This document shows positions 49,211-60,010 of a stretch of 64,000 nucleotides of DNA, one piece after another. The notes beneath the pieces are model-generated. The model worked only from the letters and a program-made list of their open reading frames with translations. It ran no database searches and was not told where the DNA came from. Source of the stretch: Thuidium tamariscinum (lineage: Eukaryota; Streptophyta; Bryopsida; Hypnales; Thuidiaceae); assembly GCA_947034885.2 (NCBI GenBank), contig OX344752.2, positions 7,688,001 to 7,752,000 on the forward strand, in the 5' to 3' direction. A program made the position numbers and the translations under genes. Every line of letters starts with the position of its first letter. The stretch's first letter is position 1.

Positions 49211-50325
49211 GTGTGCCAATATGTCATATAGTATCAAGGTTGTCTAGATTTTTGTATAGGACAATCTCTAAAGTGGATACAATTTTGACCAAAAACATGA
49301 TGTAGAAAAAGGTAAAGCCTAATGAAGGATGACTATTTTTTGTTAAAATTCTTGATCATGATGAGATTGCCCAATGTGAACACCCATCCCAAAACGAATG
49401 AAATATGAATGGAAAATTCTTTAATACTATAACACAAATTCTATACCTCAAGAAGAGATTATAGGAAATAATCTCTCTACCAATTGAACTAGAGGCATTT
49501 TTTTTCTATGGGGCAATGCCCGATGACAAGGAAATTGCTAGAAAAGGTGGATTGACAAGGAGGGCAAACCACCTTCAACCCACCTTTTACACCAATCCTC
49601 TCCTCATTGAGCATTGCCTAGAGTAAACCATACATGATCAATAGATGATCAAGAGTCTAAACTAGAAGTACCAATTATCAACCACTCCCAACAACCAATT
49701 TTTAGGAATGTAGTAATTTCAACCAAGGGATGGAATAATATCCAACCAAAGCTTAGAATGTGTTTTTTTATTCTTTTCAAGTTTGGAACTATTACAGTAA
49801 TGATACATGTGATGAGGTAGTGAAAAAAATGTAGTATGGAATGATCAAAATTGAAAGATTGTACACTTTGGACATTGAACAAATGCACTTTTTGACTTCT
49901 AAAATTAACAATAGTTTCAATTTTGGGAAAAAAAATTTGAAAAATTTTCAACTCCATATTTCCTATCTTCCTAAATGAAAATTTTCTACCACGTCATATT
50001 TCTCACAATCTAGTGCATAATTTTGATTGTTGGTGTTTCTACCTTTTAAGGTAACTACACCTATTATGGATCATTCTTTAGAATCAACTCCTATTTTTGA
50101 AGGGAAAATGAATAGGAAGGTTACTTCAAGTAGTGTACATTGCAAGGACAAGTGCAAGATGGAGTAAAGGGCCATTTTGAGTAGTGTTCAATTCTATTTA
50201 TAATACTACTAAGGTGGCAACCTTACCAATATACACTTTGGTATACTTTGTATTGCTTTAACTTCTTGCCTATGACATGCTTTGATGCTATTGGTGTCAC
50301 ATTGTATAGGCATACACTACTTACA
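49211..50325. other. AT-rich interval with a tRNA-like scrap
   Basis: On the minus strand near 49470-49503, TCTAGTTCAATTGGTAGAGA resembles a tRNA D-arm/A-box, but no B box or cloverleaf follows. Otherwise unclassified. Confidence 0.35.
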
Positions 50326-50690
50326 AATTTAGATTGTTGTTAAAGTAGAGGATTTTTTTTGGAGAGTCTAATCCATTCATATTGAATAGACTCTACCTTT
50401 TTTACCTCTATTAAACAACTATTTGACATTAATTTGATTTTTTTAAATATTTGAAGTCATTTTAGGGTTTTAGTTTTAGTTTAAAGTTGTTTAAAAGAAA
50501 GGTGAAGTTTGTTTTACCTTTCATTTAGGGTTTTTAAAAGGACTAGAAGTCCATGTAGGAAATAAGGATAGGATTATGGGGGAGAAGAGAAGGCCAATAG
50601 ATGAACTCAAGCTCTTGTGACTTTTTAGAGGTCAAACTCTACTTGACTAGGTGGTAAATAGGATGGGATCCCTTCTTCATCCTTTCCTTG
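50326..50690 (+). mobile_element. LTR-like fragment, fossil
   Basis: Resembles part of the LTR-like repeat at 50710 (TTAAAGTAGAGGATTTTTTT, ACTCTACCTTTTTTACCTCT, ACAACTATTTGAC) in the same orientation. Family not identified; old and incomplete. Confidence 0.5.
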
Positions 50691-50709
50691 GTATACTTGA
50701 GAGAGCCAG

Positions 50710-52233
50710 TGTCGTGTTGTAAATTCATTCACTATGTAGAACTTTGTGTTTATTGTTGAAGTAAAGGATTTTTTGGAGATCTTCATTCAACCTTATGGAG
50801 TAAGTTCTACCTTTTTTTACTTCTACCAGACAATTATTTGGCTTTAATTTGTTTGTTTCTATAATATAAGATTAGAAAGCTACATAGGAGTTAAGGATAA
50901 GATGATAAGATTTGGCTTTTAGTTGAGTTAAAGTCTTAATGACTTACTAGGAGTTAAGTCCTTTTACTTTGATAGAAAATATGGGGGATAAAGTGGAAGT
51001 GGTAGTTAACCCCTCAAGGCCCGTGGCAAAAACATGTTCAAAAACATCATAGCTTTTGAAGCCTTATAGATCTAAATGTCACTAAGTCATACAAATCTCA
51101 ACCGTACAATCTTGTAGTAGACATGTTGTAGATGACGTGTACAAAATTTGGAGTCATTTGACCGCATAGATTGCAAGATTATAATGTTTTAGTGCTGAAA
51201 ATGGATGCTGAAATTTTCCCAAAAACACATTCAGAAGTGAAATTTGATTTCTAAACCTACTCAAATGAAAAAACTTTACACTTCAAAGTGATTTAAAACT
51301 AGTATACAAACACATTGGTGTAAAAAAATCTCACTCAAGTAACTCATTATGTCTACAAAACAGCTTTGAAATGTCAAAAATTAGCAAGAAAAACTACAAA
51401 AACTACATCTAAGGTTGAACCTCCATTTACTAGAATGCTTCTCAGTCACTCATTACTTCTTGGATTGATATGAAACTTTAGTCACACAAAGTAGACTAGT
51501 ATGTGAAACTTTTTCAACAAATTTGATTGAAAATGGACTATGTATGAAGAAGAAACAAGTCGTCACAATTTACTGTATTTCAAAAATGGCAAGGTTTTGA
51601 ACTTTGAATTGCTCCTAAACATTCAAAACAACTTGAATTGACACAAAAATTTTACCACACAAAATAGACTTCAAGAGAAACAAAACCCAACAAATTTTAT
51701 TGACAATGATCATTTGATGAAAGGGAAACAAGCCCCTGAAGTTGCAGCCCTAAAATGCAGTTTCTGAACTCAAATTGAACCTGCAAACTTTGATTGCTTG
51801 CTAAGAAATCATCACGTTTTGAATCAATCTGAATATTTAACCACACAAAACAAGAAGACATTACGCAACTTTTCCAACAGGTTTTGTTGAATTTGGACAT
51901 TAGATGGAAAAGGTATAGCACTTTGAATTTGACTAAAAACTTTGAAAGGCGCTATTTGCGCCCCTTGGGCATTGAGGGTAAAGGTCTTCTTCCTCCTTAT
52001 AATGAGGTAGAAAAAAACATATATGTGAGATACAGAAGAGAAGAGGAGAGAGGATCATTATGTGTTTAAAAATCAAATTTTGCTATGAAACATTTGGAGT
52101 TTTCTATGGAAATTGTATATAGAGCTATTTTGCTATGAATATTTGTGTGAATATTTATTTCTAGATTTTCAATTGGTCTCAATCCATTCTAGTTGTAGCT
52201 AGGATCCCTGCGGTTTCCCTTAGTAAGACTTCT
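50710..52233 (+). mobile_element. LTR-like repeat, interrupted by a TTAA element (fossil)
   Basis: Starts TGTCGTGTTGTAAATTC and runs to about CCTTAGTAAGACTTCTC, roughly 545 bp of its own sequence plus the TTAA family 1 insertion at 51006-51981. It matches the inverted copy at 53194-53713 along its length. The TG start suggests an LTR. No internal coding region found; broken and old. Confidence 0.6.
51006..51981 (+). mobile_element. TTAA family 1 element, full length (976 bp), nested
   Basis: Begins TTAACCCCTCAAGGCCCGTG and ends GGGCATTGAGGGTAA. It lies inside an LTR-like repeat: the host sequence is continuous across it when compared with 53194-53713, which defines its boundaries independently. 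Three internal modules begin near 51471, 51631 and 51821. Non-coding. Confidence 0.9.
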
Positions 52234-53190
52234 CGCCACGACATCGGGACTTTGGAGAGTCATTGTACATTGTATAGGGATTGCACTTTGAAAATTTGTA
52301 AGGTTGTTCATTTTATTTTTGTGATTCCAAAAACCTTAGCACTCACTCCATTTTGAGTTTTTATGCAAAAATTATGCTTGAGGAAATGGGAGAGGTAAGA
52401 TTACCATGGAGAGTGAGGGTTGAACTTTTGAGGGCTCATAACTATGTGGTGAGGAAGTATTTTCTTTTGATATTTGATGAGGTTGTATATTGAGATGTTA
52501 GATTTTCAAAAAGATATCATGCATTAGATTTGGAATTAGAATCAAAAAGTTATAAGCTTAGGAGTAAAGTAGTGAGGAGTTGCCTTTCATTTGAAATGAG
52601 TAGACTTTGAGCGGTTGTAAAAGTCGAATAATATTTTAATTTGACCTGAGATTTGTAGGTTTTGTAGATCTTTATGCTAACTTTCTATAGAAACATCACA
52701 CAATTAATTTGGAGTTGTATTTTGAGAGTTATGAACTTGAAAGCAAAGTAGTGATGAGCTGCCTTTGAATTAGAAAGTGAGAACTTTGAGTAGTTGTAAA
52801 AATTGGTCAATATCTTAATTTTCGTTGAAATTTATAGGGTTTATAGGATTTTGTGTTAGCTTTTGAGAAAGATATCCCACTTTTCATTTGGAGTTATAGA
52901 TAGCTTGTAGCACTCTTATTAGTGTTAGGACTTTTTTAAGAGGAGTTTTTAAGATTTGTGAGGGTTTGCAATCAACTTTGTTCAAATTTATGTTATTTCA
53001 CTTAGTTCAAATGACACATTATGGGGTTACATAACCATGTAATATTTTATATGGCTTATATGACATCTTATAGGAAGTTATGAGCATCTATATGTATAAA
53101 GGTGCATAAAATACAAGGTCCTTCATTTTCCAAACCAAACCTAGTTGCAGCTAGATACTTTATGTTTCCTAAGCACACTCCCCTCTACCT
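52234..53190. other. Spacer between inverted LTR-like repeats
   Basis: Contains repeated phrases (GTAGTGAGGAGTTGCCTTTCA near 52570 and GTAGTGATGAGCTGCCTTTGA near 52750; GAGTAGTTGTAAAA-like twice), that is, two or three degenerate direct repeats of about 180 bp. No coding region recognised. Confidence 0.45.
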
Positions 53191-53193
53191 GAC

Positions 53194-53713
53194 ACCGGTG
53201 TCAGGATAAGAGAATTCTTGCTAAGGATCCTAGCTACAACTAGAATGGATTGAGACCAATGAAAAATCTAGAAATATATATTCACACAAATATTCATAGC
53301 AAACAAACTCTATATACAATTCCATAGAAAACTCCAAATGTTTCATAGCAAAATTTGGTTTTTATAACACATAATGATCCTCTCTCCTCTTCTCTTTTGT
53401 ATCTTAGATATATGTTTTTTTCTACCTCATTATATCCCCCATATTTTCTATCAAAGTAAAAGGACTTAACTCCTAGTAAGTGATTAAGACTTTAACTCAA
53501 CTAAAAGCCAAATCTTATCATCTTATCTTTAACTCCTATGTAGCTTTCTAATCTTATCTTATAGAAATAAACAAATTAAAGCCAAATAATTGTTTGGTAG
53601 AGGTAAAAAAGGTAGAGCCTACTCCATAAGGTTGAATTAGGTTCTCTAAAAAAACCCTCTACTTCAACAATAAGCATAAAGTTTTACATAGTGAATGAAT
53701 TTACAACACGACA
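53194..53713 (-). mobile_element. LTR-like repeat, inverted copy (fossil)
   Basis: On the minus strand it starts TGTCGTGTTGTAAATTC and ends CTTATCCTGACA, about 520 bp, with TG...CA-type termini. Both borders show the palindrome GACACCGGTGTC (53191-53202 and 53710-53721), which may include a CCGG target duplication. No internal region is attached; a solo LTR is the simplest reading. Confidence 0.55.
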
Positions 53714-53779
53714 CCGGTGTCAATTCTTCATATACATCTAATGCATTTTGGCATCACTACATGACACTTTGAGCATCCT

Positions 53780-53982
53780 CACTACAAGAGAAAGGGGTGT
53801 TTTAAGTAGTGTCCTAGACATCACGTCTTTTAAGTAATGTCTTTTAAGTAAGGTTTTAAGTAGAATTTTACTAAAAAGATAGTCTTTTTAGTAAAATTTT
53901 ACTTAAAACCTTACTCAAAAGACATTACTTAAAAGATGTGATGTCTAGGACACTACTTAAAACACCCCTTTCTCTTGTAGTG
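53780..53982. mobile_element. CACTA-type foldback MITE (203 bp) with CCT target duplication
   Basis: Starts CACTACAAGAGAAAGGGGTG and ends CACCCCTTTCTCTTGTAGTG, an exact inverted complement, flanked by CCT on both sides (53777-53779, 53983-53985). Nearly the entire element is a palindrome with inner ACTTAAAACCTTAC-type repeats. Few mismatches, so recent. Confidence 0.94.
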
Positions 53983-54236
53983 CCTACATCTTGCATCTTC
54001 AAAAACTTGTAACTAATCCACAATACATCCAAAACTTATAGAACCACTTACATGTTGATTCATAGTCTTTCAGCAATGTGCAAAAATTGTTGTTTATTTT
54101 CTATAAAATATGGATTATGCCACATAGCTTATTTACACCATTTTAGATGTAGTTACCTGAAAGAACAATTTGAATGAAGAATCAACAATTGACAATTACA
54201 TGTGCAAACCCAAGTGTTTGCATTTAAAACCCTTAC

Positions 54237-54565
54237 TAAGGTAGGAGGTCCTTAAATGGAGCGGGTGTTAAAATGAAGCACTTCCTTAAATGTACACAGT
54301 TTGTACATGTTGCTTTTTCATAGCCTTCAGCAATGTACAAATTGTGTGCATTTTAGGAGGTGCTCCATTTTAGAGCCCTGTGCACTTCAACTTTAGAACT
54401 TTATAACTAATTCCACAAAGCTCAGAAAAATATGAAATGCCTTGGGTTAGATGTCAATTCTACTTGTCTTTCAAGGAAAATTTATTGAAAAATATTTCTA
54501 GAAGTTTTACCTCCTTGAAATTCAGTTTCAGCCTTAGATGGTCCGTTATAGGACCTCTTACCTTA
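54237..54565 (+). mobile_element. AGGTAGGAGG-family MITE, long subtype (329 bp)
   Basis: Begins TAAGGTAGGAGGTCCTTAAA and ends TATAGGACCTCTTACCTTA. It contains TGTACATGTTGCTTTTTCAT, shared with 46243 and, reversed, with 44788. Confidence 0.87.
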
Positions 54566-54570
54566 CCCCA

Positions 54571-54845
54571 AAGAGCGGACGATCCATACCTTCAGACATG
54601 TAGTTTGTTTTGTTTTGTTTGTTTATTTATTTGTTTGCTTGTTTGTCACATTGAGATCTCCTGGTTGGTGTGTCCTCCAGTTGCGTGCTTCGTACCATTA
54701 GAAAGCTCTGGGCGAGAAGGGGTGCACGGGCTTGGTTTTGCGGCATTCCAACCAAAGGTGAGAAAGTTATTGAAATTCAAAGTTTTTATGGACTGAAAAA
54801 GTCAAAAATGACGTTTACTTTGATTTTGACTGGGGCAACGGCACA
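54571..54845 (-). repeat. Unclassified dispersed repeat with (TTTG)n tract
   Basis: Reverse complement of the repeat at 27345 and 61190: TAGTTTGTTTTGTTTTGTTT, then CACATTGAGATCTCC, then GTGCACGGGCTTGGTTTTGC. GC-richer and better preserved than the 27-kb copy. Confidence 0.7.
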
Positions 54846-55626
54846 CTAGTGGAATGTGAAATTTGCTGGCAGCAGGTGTCCGGTTTGGTACGTGATTGAG
54901 TAACTTAGAACCAAGGATGGACCAATCACCACTCATGACCATGGGCCGCATCACAAGTAGAATGTTCACACAGTAAAAACCTGAAGTTCTCCCCCTCCCC
55001 GTCTGCTAACCGAATGCCAGCAGCTGAAGACAGGGCCCGCCACTCAGATGTTGTAAGGTTGGGGCATTTCCTTCTGTAAGGTACCCTTGTCCTTGTATTC
55101 TGTACAGTACATGCTGGCTGGCTCCTGGCTCTCGCTACAGGAAGATAGGCTTCTCATCATCCCACTCATATGAAGTATCCTTACCTTACTGTATGAGCAT
55201 TTTAAAATGTTCAGTTACAAGTCCCTTTTGTTTGTGGGAAAGAAAAAGAAATAGATGTTACAAGCCCAGTAAGTCATAGCGTAGACAGCTTGCCGTGCCT
55301 GCTGTGCTGCGGACTTTTTACTCCCCCTGCCACAGAGTTGACAATACTGACTCCATCACTAAGTTACAGTGGCTGAGTTTATATTCTCTGCCCTTATCAG
55401 CTACACTACACTATTTTAGAGCTTCAGTTAAGGTCAGAAGGGTTAGACACTCAATTCTACTGCACGCAGGTCCTATTATTAGACTATATATTGACTATAT
55501 ACTGACTATATACTATGTACTGAAAAGATGCTGCCATTTCCCTTGCCTGCCCCCTTTCCCACTCAAGTAAACCTTAGCTGCTGATTTGCAAAGAATATAT
55601 TGGAAACCCCTCTCGATGTCATTGAT
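54846..55626. other. GC-richer island without convincing ORF
   Basis: About 0.78 kb with intact CpGs and no repeat ends. A 91-codon ORF (55295-55570, +) has no recognisable motif. It includes the tandem ACTATATACTGACTATATACT near 55490. Confidence 0.45.
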
Positions 55627-55855
55627 TTAACCCTTGAACGCCGTTGTGGACATTTGGCATTCTTTGAATGACAAAGACTCTTTGCTTGTAGGACAAAATT
55701 GCAACTTTTCATCCTCAGTATTAGGGGTGGAAAGGGAAGATCTTCTATAGTACTTTGACTTCCAATGAGTATTTTAGCTTTTTCAAAGTAGATGATGTCA
55801 CATGGTATCAAAATGCATGATTTTCACGGGCACTAGTTTGTCCTTCAAGGGTTAA
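55627..55855 (-). mobile_element. TTAA family 3 MITE, intact (229 bp)
   Basis: Begins TTAACCCTTGAACGCCG and ends TCCTTCAAGGGTTAA, bounded by TTAA, the same length as the 45117 copy. No ORF of note. Confidence 0.92.
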
Positions 55856-57056
55856 TTCTATCAAAAAAATCTATGGTGTTGAAGCTCCACCATCAATCTT
55901 GATGGGGAAAATGAGGAACCTTGTAGTACCATGAATGGAGCTCCATGCAACTAGAAAAGACAAGCCATTGATCTTTAGAGGAAGATTTGGGTTGCTTAAG
56001 TTTTAGGTTTAGGGCTCACAAATGTGTTTACAAAGAATTGTTTACTTGTTTGCTATTCCTTGGTGATTGCTCCCATTTCTTGGAATTGGCAATGGCACTT
56101 TGACAATCTAGTTTGTCGTAGGCAAAGAAGAGAACCCCTAAGGCAATGCTATTCTTGTTGATTTCTTCTTTTCTTTGTACTTGTGCCTACTCTATTGTAC
56201 AACTTCTTATTGGGGTTTTATGTTTGGTTTCTTTGTTTTGCATATAGATGGCGTGCACACTTCAATGTCATTTTGATTATAGATTTGGTGAATGAGATAA
56301 GTCTAGTGATTTTGAAAAGAAATAATATTTTGGTAGCAATTGGGTGTTTGAGTGATGTGGTTTAGGTTATGGTTCAATTTAGGGTTTAAATGATTACACA
56401 ATTACTATTACACACCCATGATTACACCTATGCTTTGCTTTCTGGAAGAATCCATGTTTTTTCATTTCTTTGTATTGATGGTGTATTGTAGAAATGCTTC
56501 TATTGCCTTTGAAAATTTGTGCAAAGGAATGTGGTTTCTATATTACAATGGCGACATGATGTGCCTTTATTTCATTGTTTTGATAGGATTTTCATTAGTT
56601 TGCAAGCTAGGAAAATCTTGTGTGTCTTGTGCAAAGACCTATAACTATTAGATGTACTTGTTTTCTTTGTAGTCAATTTGTCTATAGGCTTCTAATTTAC
56701 TTAGGAAAGTTTTCCCTTTTATTTATTGAAATTGTACAAGCATTTAGGATTTTTGAATAGGTTATTCTTGAATGAAGAAGTATTAACTTATAGGATTTTG
56801 GAAGTAGTTGTAGCAATCATGATTGACTATCTATTAAAAAGACTATTCTTAATGTGATGATTTAAAAATTAAAATTAAAAATTTATCATGGGCAAATGAT
56901 AAATTAGGAGAGATTTTCAATGCATTGATGAATGTATCAATTGGATATCATATGCATAAGCTAGGAAGAGTAAAAGAACCATTGGGGATAGATGTTTGAA
57001 AATTGTTTCTTCGAGAATAATTACTTGTAGATTTAGTAAACGTGGGAGCATCTCTC
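55856..57056. other. Unclassified interval of 1.2 kb
   Basis: Somewhat gene-like composition at 55870-56650 but no ORF above 77 codons, and no family recognised. Confidence 0.4.
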
Positions 57057-58351
57057 TCATCCCTCATCACTTGAGGCCTAAAAGTATCTAACAACATCCT
57101 TGCTTTTCAAATATTATTAGTCTAAATGTTACCAAGGTATGAAAATGTCAAGCATATAATCTTGTAGTGTATGTATTGTAGATGACACGAATCAAATTTG
57201 GAGTCATTTGGTTGTATAGATTGCAAGATTACACTATTTTAGTGTTAAAAAAGGATGCTGAAATTTTTCCAAAAACACATTTGGAGGTGAAATTCTATTT
57301 TTTAACCTAATCAAATGAATTTTTTTAATTGTAGTGATTCAAAACCAACCAATCAATACACTAGTCAAAAGTATCATTCAATTGAGTCATTGTGTCAATA
57401 GAATTATTTTGAAATGTTAAAAAAAAAAAGTTGCAAAAAACACATCTATGGATGAACCTCCTTCTACTAAAATACTTTCTCATAACTTCTTAGATTGATA
57501 AGAAATTTTAATTACACAAACTAGACTAGTATGTGCAACTTTTCTATATTTTTAAAATTGAAAATGGGTACTACTTGAAGAAGGAATAAGCGAGTGAAAT
57601 CCACTATAATCTAAAAATGTCTCAATTTTGAACTTTGAATTGCTCCCAAACATTCAAAACAATTTGGATTGACATGAAGATTTTACCACAATAACTAGAC
57701 TTTAAGGAAAAGATAGCCAAAAAAATTATTGCAAAAAAACATTGAATGGACAAGCATAAGAGGATTTTTGGGCCCTTGGAAGACCCTTTCAAGGCTGTTC
57801 CTTGAAACTATTTGTACTATTGCAAACTAGCCCTTGCTGGTCTAAAATTTTTAATTAAAAAAAAATCCAAAATTTTGAAAATGTATTAAAAAGAAAAAAA
57901 ATTATTTAAAATTATTTATTTAAAATGTTTTTAAAATATTTGAAAATAATATGATTAATTAATTAATATTATCTGATGTGGCAGTCACCCAACCACATTA
58001 ACATGCTAATGTGACAATGTTCCCAACATTCCTTCAACATTTCCAGCATTCAGGAACTCGTAGTCTTCTAAAATGGCTAGAAATCCTCTTATGATACAAG
58101 CCCCTAAATTGTAGCCATTATAATGTACTTTGGTGAATTCAAATTGAACTTATGAACTTGGGATGGATTTCAAAAAAACATTATATCTTAGATCAATTAA
58201 AAAATTTTACAACAAAACTTACACTAAAATGCACAAATTTTCCACCAGTTTTATCAAATTCAAACATTAGATTAAAAAATTATAGCACTTTGAATTGGAT
58301 TGCAAGAATATGTGAAGACACTTTTGGTCCCCTTTGGCCATGAGGGGTTAA
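57057..58351 (+). mobile_element. TTAA family 1 element split by a GAGGATTT MITE
   Basis: 57057-57754 and 58094-58351 are collinear with 51006-51981. The right end CATGAGGGGTTAA is intact and the left end decayed (CCCTCATCACTTGAGGCC). The interruption is the GAGGATTT-family copy at 57755-58093. Confidence 0.8.
57755..58093 (+). mobile_element. GAGGATTT-family MITE (339 bp), nested
   Basis: Starts CATAAGAGGATTTTTGGGCC and ends GCTAGAAATCCTCTTATG, a perfect 13-bp terminal inverted repeat. ACAAG lies on both sides, a possible short target duplication. The interior dyad TATCTGATGTGGCAGTCACC...AACCACATTA is present. Confidence 0.87.
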
Positions 58352-59030
58352 GGATGTATTAAGACACCTAGTGCATTGTGGTCTCCCTAACTTATAATGC
58401 TAAGCTTGTGTCCCCAAAGTCTTTTTATTAGTTTGTTGTAGCAATTAGGGCTAGAGAAGAAAATTGAGCAAAGGTAGAGCAAAGAAGAAGGATAATTGAT
58501 CTTTTGCTTAAGAATCCTTTTAAGAGCAAGAATGTCATTCAAAAGCAATTTGAATGTCTATTGGCAATAAATTCTTACTTTGTGAATTCAAAAGTACACT
58601 TGATTTCAACTTTTTTCCTCAAACATTTTCATTTAGAGTCTTGTCTAAAATATAAATTTTCTAAATATCACAATTTAGAATTGATTCTTGATACATAGAG
58701 AATTCATATTTTGAAAAGTCATAGTTGACAAGTATTGTATTAACAAAAATAGGTTAAGAACATCAAAAAATTTCTTTCAATAGACAACAAGATCCAACAA
58801 AAATTATAGTTATGTGATAGTTGGAATCATCTTCCTCAACTACGTATTTAGATGATTTTTTATCTTAACTTTTTGCACAAGAGGTATAATTTATTCTAAT
58901 GCAAAGAACAACATGTCTAGTTGGTTGCTAGCTATTTAGGTGATTTTTGGTGTAGATCTATTAGTAATAATATATTTTGTAGATAACAAATGCACCACTA
59001 ACGGACAACAACCATCACCACCCTACATAC
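58352..59030. other. AT-rich interval, nothing recognised
   Basis: No gene or repeat ends. Confidence 0.4.
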
Positions 59031-59190
59031 AAGGGTTGTTATTGTGTGAGCCTAAAAAGTCTGAGCCTATGAGCCTAGAAGACTACATAGCTATTGTATA
59101 CATATCTATAGAGTAGAAACTTTCTATAATTATGGTGCAACTATACTATAGATACCTCACATCTTCATGCTCACATACTAACATTGCTGC
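59031..59190. mobile_element. GTGAGCC-family short element (about 160 bp)
   Basis: Left AAGGGTTGTTATTGTGTGAG and right GCTCACATACTAACATTGCT are inverted imperfect repeats around an AT-rich centre, like 7531-7740. Confidence 0.55.
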
Positions 59191-59428
59191 CCTACATACA
59201 TCTCCAAAATCAATACATACATGTGTGGAAGAAAACAAATTTAGAACCTTTACCAAAAAAACTTTGAACCTTCCAAACTTTTGCATACAGTATCCAAATG
59301 CTGCACTCTTTAATTTGTGCATTAAAACCTCCTTCATTTTGCCAACAGAAAATATAAAAATCCAACCAGTCTAATAATAGTAAGTAGTCCCCAAAGACAA
59401 AAGAGGCATTTTAGGGGTGCCAACCTTC
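59191..59428 (-). mobile_element. AGGTGGGTACACC-family MITE, partial
   Basis: Matches 30249-30521 in order (TTTTGCATACAGTATCCAAA, TGCCAACAGAAAATATAAAA, ATTTTAGGGGTGCCAACCTT). The left terminus is lost. Confidence 0.65.
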
Positions 59429-59717
59429 TCCCAGTCATTAGAACACCCCAATGTGACATTGATGGATTGCCTTTATTATTCCTCTCTAGCAAATATTGTG
59501 AATACTGTTACCAAGCCTCCATCTAAGTTACAGCAACTGACTATGTACGCTTTGTTAAATTATTGGTTCTTTAGATCAGTACCTAAGTTACTGGAAGGAT
59601 GAAATCCTAACCAAATATCAAGGATCGTTGGGGGAAGGTAATGGGTACTACTTATGTTGGGACTGTAGAATAGGAGACTTCAGTTGTGACTTCAGTGCTG
59701 CTATACTAATGTGCCCT

Positions 59718-60010
59718 CATAAGAGGATTTCTAGCTGGTTTATAAGACTGTGAGTTGCCAAATGCTGGGAACGCATTGGGAACTCAAAGAACACGATGCT
59801 CATGTGGTCGAGCGACTGCCATGTCAGAAAATATTAATTATAAATAATTATTAAAATTAAAAATAATTTTTTTTGATAAAATATTTATTTAAATCATTTT
59901 TTTGCTTTTTAATACATTCTGAAGTTTTTTGGGAAAAAAACCTCAAAAATTCAGACCAGCAGGGGGCTGGTCTGCAGCAGTGGGAACAATTACAGTGAAC
60001 AGCTTTTTTG
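59718..60010 (+). mobile_element. GAGGATTT-family MITE, right end not found
   Basis: Starts CATAAGAGGATTTCTAGC with the dyad CATGTGGTCGAGCGACTGCC and an AATTATTAAAATT-rich middle, then CAGACCAGCAGGGGGCTGGT. The matching right TIR is absent. Confidence 0.6.
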
